Positions 1-4,240 of a DNA stretch of 5,353 bases are shown piece by piece. How positions within the stretch are numbered: the stretch's first letter is position 1; the number at the start of each line of letters is the position of its first letter. The DNA is from an uncultured Opitutales bacterium (lineage in GTDB: Bacteria > Verrucomicrobiota > Verrucomicrobiia > Opitutales > UBA2995). A model generated the notes under the pieces. It saw only the letters and a list, made by a program, of their open reading frames with translations, was not told the origin of the DNA and searched no databases. The DNA lies in assembly GCA_937920335.1 (NCBI GenBank), contig CALGUT010000229.1, positions 1-5,353 on the forward strand, written 5' to 3'. Both the position numbers and the translations under genes were made by a program.

Positions 1-275
1 AAGCAGGGGCTCTTTACGGTATGACAATGGCCGGTGCTATTATGCTCGATCTTCAGGATCGAACAGGATCACTCACTCCGGGAAAAGATGCGGACTTTAT
101 TGTTCTGTCAGGCGATCCGCTCAGCGTTTACACGCGGATCGAAGAAACCTGGATCGAAGGGACTCAGGTATTCGATCTGGATGACCCGAAGGACCGTCTT
201 TGGGCCAATGGAGGTTACGGTGCGGGAACGCCCAGGAATCTGGAACTGTGCTGCTACCAACACTTGGAGAACTAG
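1..275 (+). CDS. Amidohydrolase, C-terminal end (5' truncated by window edge)
   Basis: This is the last 90 or so codons of an amidohydrolase-superfamily protein; the reading frame is open from base 3 and runs into the left edge, so the true start lies outside. The visible part carries the C-terminal signature of imidazolonepropionase-like (COG1228-type) enzymes: a helix (AGALYGMTMAGAIML), then D-R-T-G-S-L-T-P-G-K-D-A-D-F-I-V-L-S-G-D-P, where the chain returns to the small beta-sandwich, then a strand reading TWIEGTQVFD. The tail (ANGGYGAGTPR, then two adjacent cysteines near the end) extends past the usual stop of that sandwich. The catalytic barrel is not visible, so metal ligands and substrate cannot be judged. 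The stop is only 3 bp before the next gene, also an amidohydrolase, so the two are almost certainly co-transcribed. Family assignment is secure; substrate (cyclic amide, dipeptide or other) is unknown. Confidence 0.88.
   Translation, partial: AGALYGMTMAGAIMLDLQDRTGSLTPGKDADFIVLSGDPLSVYTRIEETWIEGTQVFDLDDPKDRLWANGGYGAGTPRNLELCCYQHLEN
266..269 (+). promoter_or_regulatory. Shine-Dalgarno-like GGAG before the second amidohydrolase
   Basis: GGAG lies 9 nt upstream of the ATG at 279, inside the last codons of the preceding gene. It supports this start and fits translational coupling across the 3-bp junction. It is the only clear Shine-Dalgarno site among the four starts visible in the window. Confidence 0.5.
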
Positions 276-278
276 GCC

Positions 279-1502
279 ATGTATAGACTCACATATTTTA
301 AAATTCTTGTGGCAGGGGTCATTCTTTGGACCTCGGCCTTGTCCGGTAATCTCGCTGTCAAAGGTGAGACGGTATACACGATGGCGGGCGATGCTATTAC
401 TGATGGCGTGGTTCTTATTGAAGCGGGGAAGATCGTTTCTGTCGGTCCAGCCAGTAGCGTTTCTATTCCTGCGGGATGGGAGACTCTATCGGCAGCGGTT
501 GTCACTCCAGGATTTATTGATGCCCATGCGACAGTCGGGTTGTCAGGCATGCTGAATCAAGCGCATGATCAGGAGCAGGTGGAAAAGTCTTCACCGATAC
601 AACCGGAGCTGCGGGCCATCGATGCCTATAACTCGCGAGATGAACTGGTTCAATGGGTACAGAACTTTGGTGTCACCACTATTCATACCGGGCACGGTCC
701 GAACGCATTGATCTCGGGCCAGACGATGATCCTTAAAACCAATCAGATGAGTATCACTGATGATATACTAAATCCATTCGCGATGGTGGTTGGGGCTCTG
801 GGCCAAGGTGGGCTGAGTTCGGACGATAAGAAATCCCCGGGCACCCGAGCCAAGACGATTGCTTTGTTAAGAGCTAGTTTAATCAAGGCCGGTGAGTATT
901 TAAAGAAACTGGAAACTGCCGAAGAAGGAAAAGAACCCGATCGCAACCTTCGTTTGGAAGCGCTCGGTGAGGTGTTGAATGGACAAGTTCCGCTTCTGCT
1001 GACAGCTCACCGTCATCAGGATATCGGTGCTGCATTGCGACTTCAGAAAGAGTTTGGCTTTCGTTTGATCCTCGATGGCGCTAGCGAGGCACACTTGATC
1101 CTCGAAGATATTAAGGAAGCAGGCATTTCCGTAATCGTTCATCCGACTATGATGCGCGCCGGGGGCGATGCCGAGAACATGACTCTGGAAATGGCGGCGA
1201 TTCTAGACCGCGAAGGTATTCCCTTTGCGCTCCAAAGCAGTTTTGAAGCTTACGTTCCCAAAACACGGGTCGTTCTATTCGAAGCAGCGATGGCTGCGGC
1301 CTACGGCTTGCCCTTTGAAGCTGCGTTGGAATCCATAACGATTGATGCGGCCCGGTTGCTTGAGGTCGATGATCGCGTGGGTTCTATCGAAATCGGTAAG
1401 GACGGTGACCTGGCTCTATTCGATGGAGATCCGTTTGAATACGTCACTCACTGCACAGCGGTCGTCATCGATGGTGAAGTCGTCAAGGATACGCCTCGTT
1501 AG
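279..1502 (+). CDS. Secreted amidohydrolase-family protein with degenerate metal site
   Basis: A 407-residue amidohydrolase-superfamily protein, paralogous in type to its upstream neighbour. An N-terminal hydrophobic segment (about residues 8-23) after K8 looks like a Sec signal, with cleavage probably near residues 23-26, so the protein likely acts in the periplasm or outside. The small beta-sandwich (about 28-75) leads to VVTPGFIDAH (74-83), the usual entry to the barrel. The C-terminal return is RVGSIEIGKDGDLALFDGDP (366-385). Where the superfamily normally has HxH, this protein reads H83-A-T85. The strand-5 region has AHRH (243-246). At the place where strand 6 usually shows E-H-G it reads LDGASEAH (265-272), and the strand-8 region reads FALQSS (316-321) with no aspartate. 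The loop with H136 and H139 (TTIHTGHG) may substitute. It may therefore be a non-classical enzyme or a partner subunit of the upstream amidohydrolase. The family call is firm; activity and substrate are unknown. Confidence 0.87.
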   Translation: MYRLTYFKILVAGVILWTSALSGNLAVKGETVYTMAGDAITDGVVLIEAGKIVSVGPASSVSIPAGWETLSAAVVTPGFIDAHATVGLSGMLNQAHDQEQVEKSSPIQPELRAIDAYNSRDELVQWVQNFGVTTIHTGHGPNALISGQTMILKTNQMSITDDILNPFAMVVGALGQGGLSSDDKKSPGTRAKTIALLRASLIKAGEYLKKLETAEEGKEPDRNLRLEALGEVLNGQVPLLLTAHRHQDIGAALRLQKEFGFRLILDGASEAHLILEDIKEAGISVIVHPTMMRAGGDAENMTLEMAAILDREGIPFALQSSFEAYVPKTRVVLFEAAMAAAYGLPFEAALESITIDAARLLEVDDRVGSIEIGKDGDLALFDGDPFEYVTHCTAVVIDGEVVKDTPR

Positions 1503-1604
1503 TTCCAGAATGAGAAAGTCCCCATTGGTATCAGCGCAGTGGCTATCGGTATCGTGATCAGTTTTCGACACACTCGTGTTTCGATAGCGATGCAATAAAC
1601 TTTC

Positions 1605-1620
1605 GATTCGGAACCGAATC
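1605..1620. repeat. Perfect 16-bp dyad GATTCGG-AA-CCGAATC
   Basis: Two 7-bp arms are exact reverse complements with an AA spacer. As DNA it could be a binding site for a dimeric regulator; as RNA it folds as a 6-bp stem with a GAAC loop, too weak and lacking a T-tract for a good terminator. It lies about 150 bp before the beta-propeller gene and about 100 bp after the amidohydrolase gene, so either could be its target. The role is not established by sequence. Confidence 0.4.
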
Positions 1621-1696
1621 CAATATATTTAGTGACACCGTAGCGGCAGAAACGACGCATGTAGTAAGAGATTCATTGTTATTAGTGACTCGAAGG

Positions 1697-1725
1697 TTGA
1701 TTTCGGTTCACGACTGCAATTTAAT
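1697..1725 (+). promoter_or_regulatory. Candidate sigma70-type promoter for the beta-propeller gene
   Basis: TTGATT at 1697-1702 and TTTAAT at 1720-1725 are separated by 17 bp, matching the TTGACA/TATAAT consensus at 4 of 6 and 5 of 6 positions. Transcription would begin near 1732, giving a leader of roughly 38 nt before the ATG at 1770. The placement fits a new transcript starting after the amidohydrolase pair, but the match is by eye and the sigma-factor consensus of this organism is not known. Confidence 0.35.
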
Positions 1726-1769
1726 TCAAGTAACACAGGGTTCTCCAATCTCTCCAACCACTCACGTCT

Positions 1770-3260
1770 ATGTCTCCAAAGCGCCTCTCCTTTCTATTCC
1801 TCTTTTGTGTATTCCTTCTTCCGTTCTGTTCCCAAGCCTCCGAATGGTCGCAGTTCCGCGGCCCTGATGGATCCGGAGTCGCCGTAAGTGGCCACCCACC
1901 GATTTCCCTGAATGTGGATTCCAATCTCAAGTGGAAAACAGCCGTGTCCAAGGGGCATTCCTCACCGATTCAGTTTGGTGAGCGGCTCATCTTGAGCGGT
2001 TCCGACGGAAAAGATCAGATTACCTATGCGATCAATATTGAAGATGGAAGTATCGCCTGGGAAAACCGAATTACGGTTGAGGAAGTCGAAAAGCATCATA
2101 ACACCAATAACGCGGCTCCAAGCACCCCTGTCACGGATGGAAACTGGGTTTATGTATACCATCCGTCTTTTGGATTGGTGGCTTATGACTACGAGGGGGC
2201 AGAGCAGTGGCGGAAACCATTGCCTATAGTTAAGACTCCCAGGAATCAGGGTTCTGGTTCATCTCCTGTTTTAGCAGGTGATTTGCTCATCATAGACAGG
2301 CAGCTCGGCAAGGATACCCACCTGCTCGCGGTCAACAAAAAGGATGGCTCCGAGGTATGGAAAGCGCCACGTCCTTTAAACGCATGGTCTTTTTCAACTC
2401 CTGTCATTTTTGAAGAAGACGGAAATTCAATGATTGGCATGGCCGGATCGGGAAGCTTTATTGCTTACTCACTCTTTGATGGTGAACAACGATGGTGGGT
2501 AACAGGATTGGCGACCCAAATATGTTCAAGCCCGGTTTTTGTGAATGGTATCCTCTATATCTCAAGCTCGGGTGCTCAGGGAGATGATACCAATACTACT
2601 TCTCCCCCTGATTGGGACGAGATCATCGGAGAGTGGGATACGAATAAAGATGGCATTTTGGCGATTGAAGAAATCCCGAATGATATCCTGGTTACTGATC
2701 GAAAAACGTCAGATGGTGCGGGCAATTTTAGGCTTCGAGGGATGGCTTCCTTTTTCTATAAAGACCTTGCTGAAGATGGTTATACAAAAGCCGAATGGGC
2801 AGAAATGAGAGAGAAGTCTCATAACTTTCTTAAGGGATCACTGAATCGTCCTGTCATGGTAGCGGTTCGTCCGGGAGGTAAGGGGGATGTCTCGGATACG
2901 CATGTGCTTTGGAGGGAGTCGAAACGGATTCCCGAAATTCCTTCTCCTGTAGTTTACGAAAATCGAGTCTACAATATTCGTAGTGGAGGGATTCTCAATT
3001 GTCGTAACGCTGAAACCGGTGAAACGATATACGACAAACACATCGATGCTCCGGGTGGTTATTTCGCCTCACCGGTTGTAGCGAATGGGAACCTCTACGT
3101 AGCAAGCGATCGGGGCGAAGTTTCGGTGATCAGAACCGGCGATGAATTCGAAGTTATTTCGAAGAGTGAACTCAGCGAATCCATCGCAGCCTCTCCGGCT
3201 ATCGTAGCCAATACGATCTTCTTTCGCAGCGCCTCCAATCTTTGGGCATTCAGCAATTAA
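1770..3260 (+). CDS. Secreted PQQ-like (BamB-type) beta-propeller with EF-hand insertion
   Basis: A 496-residue exported beta-propeller. Residues 1-23 form a Sec signal (K4-R5, hydrophobic 6-19, probable cleavage after SQA). The mature protein opens with EWSQFRGPDGSG, an N-terminus I associate with propellers of Planctomycetota and Verrucomicrobiota. Blade signatures recur: S/T-P strand starts at 64-67, 118-121, 164-167, 209-212, 253-256, 391-394, 433-436 and 474-477, and hairpins of the D-G-x-x-x-W kind at about 86-97, 136-147, 185-197 and 230-242. This suggests seven or eight blades. Between blades, about 280-355, is a helical insertion with a canonical EF-hand loop starting at D290 (D-T-N-K-D-G, E301 at position 12) and a degenerate second one near 332-343, so calcium binding is likely. 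No catalytic residues of quinoprotein dehydrogenases were recognised; a scaffold or binding role is likelier. The start is fixed: an in-frame TAA lies at 1731 with no ATG, GTG or TTG between. There is no Shine-Dalgarno site. Confidence 0.87.
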   Translation: MSPKRLSFLFLFCVFLLPFCSQASEWSQFRGPDGSGVAVSGHPPISLNVDSNLKWKTAVSKGHSSPIQFGERLILSGSDGKDQITYAINIEDGSIAWENRITVEEVEKHHNTNNAAPSTPVTDGNWVYVYHPSFGLVAYDYEGAEQWRKPLPIVKTPRNQGSGSSPVLAGDLLIIDRQLGKDTHLLAVNKKDGSEVWKAPRPLNAWSFSTPVIFEEDGNSMIGMAGSGSFIAYSLFDGEQRWWVTGLATQICSSPVFVNGILYISSSGAQGDDTNTTSPPDWDEIIGEWDTNKDGILAIEEIPNDILVTDRKTSDGAGNFRLRGMASFFYKDLAEDGYTKAEWAEMREKSHNFLKGSLNRPVMVAVRPGGKGDVSDTHVLWRESKRIPEIPSPVVYENRVYNIRSGGILNCRNAETGETIYDKHIDAPGGYFASPVVANGNLYVASDRGEVSVIRTGDEFEVISKSELSESIAASPAIVANTIFFRSASNLWAFSN

Positions 3261-3324
3261 CTCCGCTCGATATATATCTCGCGCGAAGCTATGAAATTCA
3301 TCATTTTGTCCTCCTGTTTTTGTT
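3261..3324. other. 64-bp gap with two adjacent palindromes
   Basis: Right after the beta-propeller stop are two abutting perfect palindromes, GATATATATC (3269-3278) and TCGCGCGA (3279-3286). The remainder, from 3305, is the first copy of the leader shared with the metalloprotease gene. No terminator or convincing promoter is visible, so it is unclear whether the downstream gene is read through from the beta-propeller gene. Confidence 0.4.
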
Positions 3325-3336
3325 ATGATTAGATTC
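3305..3336 (+). repeat. Shared pre-start leader, copy 1
   Basis: This 32-base segment matches 4209-4240 at 28 positions; the differences are at 3312, 3316, 3329 and 3332. It contains a C-rich tract (GTCCTCCT), then TTTTTGTTATG, the last three bases being the start codon at 3325. It contains CCTCC, the anti-Shine-Dalgarno sense, rather than a Shine-Dalgarno. It may be a translation-initiation or promoter element; its function is not known. Confidence 0.6.
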
Positions 3337-4119
3337 TTCCGATCCATTCGCCAAGGTCTTGTTAACAAAGGCCAAACGTCTAAGTATTTTCGGTACGCAG
3401 TAGGTGGAATCATTCTGGTGGTTGTCGGCATCCTGATCGCGCTGCAGGTGAACAACTGGAATATTGAGCGGGCCGAGGCCAAGTTGGCCCAAAAGTATAT
3501 CGAGCGGCTCATTGAAAGTGTTGAATCAGATATTGGCAGATTTGAAGGCAATATTGAGCAAGCAAAGCTTAAACTGGGGTTTGTAGACTTTGTTGCGGCC
3601 GCTGCGGAAGATCCAGAGATAGTCCGTGACCGTACGGCCGAATTTCTTTTCGCCGTGTTTTATGCACCGGGTGGGGCGAGAGCGCCTCTTTCCTCCGCTA
3701 CCTATGAGGAAATGGTTTCAAACGGTTTCTTGAGACTTTTGAACGACGAACTGAAAGAATCCGTCTACAATTATTACCGACGTGATCGGCAGATCCGAGA
3801 CTTTAATGATTTCGAGGCTGATAAATTCCAATACAGGGAACTCAGCGCTGGAGTAATAACCTATGCTCAATCTTCTTGGATGAAAGACCATTTCGCGGAA
3901 GTATTTCCATCGAGTATGTCAACGATTCAAGCGCTAACATACGATGAAGACTCTGTGGTAGAGGCGGCTCGACGATTGCAGGACAACAAAGCCCTGATCG
4001 ATTGGCTCCCTCGAATACAACGTAATACCGCCAAGGGTTTAGTAACGCTAAACGGCTCGAAAGAACTAGCTGAAGAGGTGCTTGCTTCGCTGAAAGCGGC
4101 GCCGGAGGAGAGTAACTGA
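3325..4119 (+). CDS. DUF6090-like single-pass membrane protein
   Basis: A 264-residue protein of the DUF6090 type; no biochemical role is known to me. The N-terminus is a short basic cytoplasmic stretch (MIRFFRSIRQ, then K15, K20, R23), followed by one transmembrane helix at about 24-41 (YAVGGIILVVVGILIAL) and the family hallmark QVNNWN (41-46). The positive-inside pattern puts residues 47-264 in the periplasm or outside. That part looks mostly helical and charged, with ATYEEMVSNGFLRLL (125-139) and YNYYRRDRQ (148-156) matching conserved DUF6090 segments as I remember them. Length is typical. The start is unambiguous: an in-frame TGA lies at 3292 and no ATG, GTG or TTG comes between. No Shine-Dalgarno precedes it. 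I associate DUF6090 mainly with Bacteroidota, so its presence beside Verrucomicrobiota-like genes could reflect transfer or simply a broader family range. Family call good; function unknown. Confidence 0.8.
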   Translation: MIRFFRSIRQGLVNKGQTSKYFRYAVGGIILVVVGILIALQVNNWNIERAEAKLAQKYIERLIESVESDIGRFEGNIEQAKLKLGFVDFVAAAAEDPEIVRDRTAEFLFAVFYAPGGARAPLSSATYEEMVSNGFLRLLNDELKESVYNYYRRDRQIRDFNDFEADKFQYRELSAGVITYAQSSWMKDHFAEVFPSSMSTIQALTYDEDSVVEAARRLQDNKALIDWLPRIQRNTAKGLVTLNGSKELAEEVLASLKAAPEESN

Positions 4120-4151
4120 AGGATGAAGGGTGAAGTATGAAGGCTGAGGAT
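4117..4151 (+). repeat. 7-bp tandem array, five units
   Basis: Five consecutive 7-bp units begin TGA, with unit starts at 4117, 4124, 4131, 4138 and 4145. The first four follow TGAAGNN (TGAAGGA, TGAAGGG, ...); the fifth is TGAGGAT. The first unit contains the stop codon of the DUF6090-like gene. Because 7 is not a multiple of 3, the array puts a TGA in every forward frame. Confidence 0.65.
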
Positions 4152-4174
4152 AAATTATTCTATTTGTATTAAAT

Positions 4175-4201
4175 CTTCGTGTTCTTCGTGTCCTTCGTGG
4201 T
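4175..4201 (+). repeat. 9-bp tandem array, three units (CTTCGTG core)
   Basis: Three CTTCGTG cores lie at 4175-4181, 4184-4190 and 4193-4199, an exact 9-bp period with the two linker bases varying (TT, TC, GT). It lies in the 109-bp gap before the metalloprotease gene, preceded by an AT-rich stretch (4151-4173). I recall similar CTTCGTG-type repeats from intergenic DNA of other environmental bacteria, but could not check this. Confidence 0.6.
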
Positions 4202-4208
4202 TAACTTA

Positions 4209-4240
4209 TTTGTCCCCCTATTTTTGTTATGAATAAATTC
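4209..4240 (+). repeat. Shared pre-start leader, copy 2
   Basis: The second copy of the 32-base segment also seen at 3305-3336, here with the C-tract GTCCCCCT and the same TTTTTGTTATG ending on the start codon at 4229. The similarity continues about 9 bases into the coding region, although the encoded residues differ (MIRF against MNKF). Confidence 0.6.

Larger units (their letters stand above)
1503..1769. other. 267-bp intergenic region with inverted repeats
   Basis: No gene is supported here. It holds a 7-bp inverted repeat GCTATCG (1542-1548) / CGATAGC (1582-1588), with a small inner stem ACAC/GTGT in the loop. A perfect 16-bp dyad lies at 1605-1620. An 8-bp direct repeat TTAGTGAC occurs at 1629-1636 and 1682-1689, and a promoter-like pair at 1697-1725. 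None of the hairpins is followed by a strong T-run, so I do not call an intrinsic terminator. The last 28 bases before the next gene contain only one G. Confidence 0.6.

Noticed and set aside
34..555. 173-codon + strand open frame over the amidohydrolase junction
   Set aside because: It is out of frame with both amidohydrolases, whose translations match family signatures; its own translation is arginine-rich and featureless.
1770..1840. Lipoprotein signal at C20 of the propeller
   Set aside because: The residues before the cysteine (L-P-F-C) do not fit a lipobox; SQA just after gives a better signal peptidase I site.
1770..3260. Reading the propeller as a quinoprotein alcohol or glucose dehydrogenase
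   Set aside because: Length is short, no adjacent-cysteine or catalytic motif of those enzymes was recognised, and the mature N-terminus fits BamB-like propellers better.
3069..3551. 160-codon open frame on the minus strand
   Set aside because: It runs antisense across the end of the propeller gene and the start of the DUF6090-like gene, both strongly supported, and its translation shows no recognisable domain.
4117..4201. CRISPR-like array
   Set aside because: Units are 7 and 9 bp with no spacers of 30 bp or so, and no cas genes are present.
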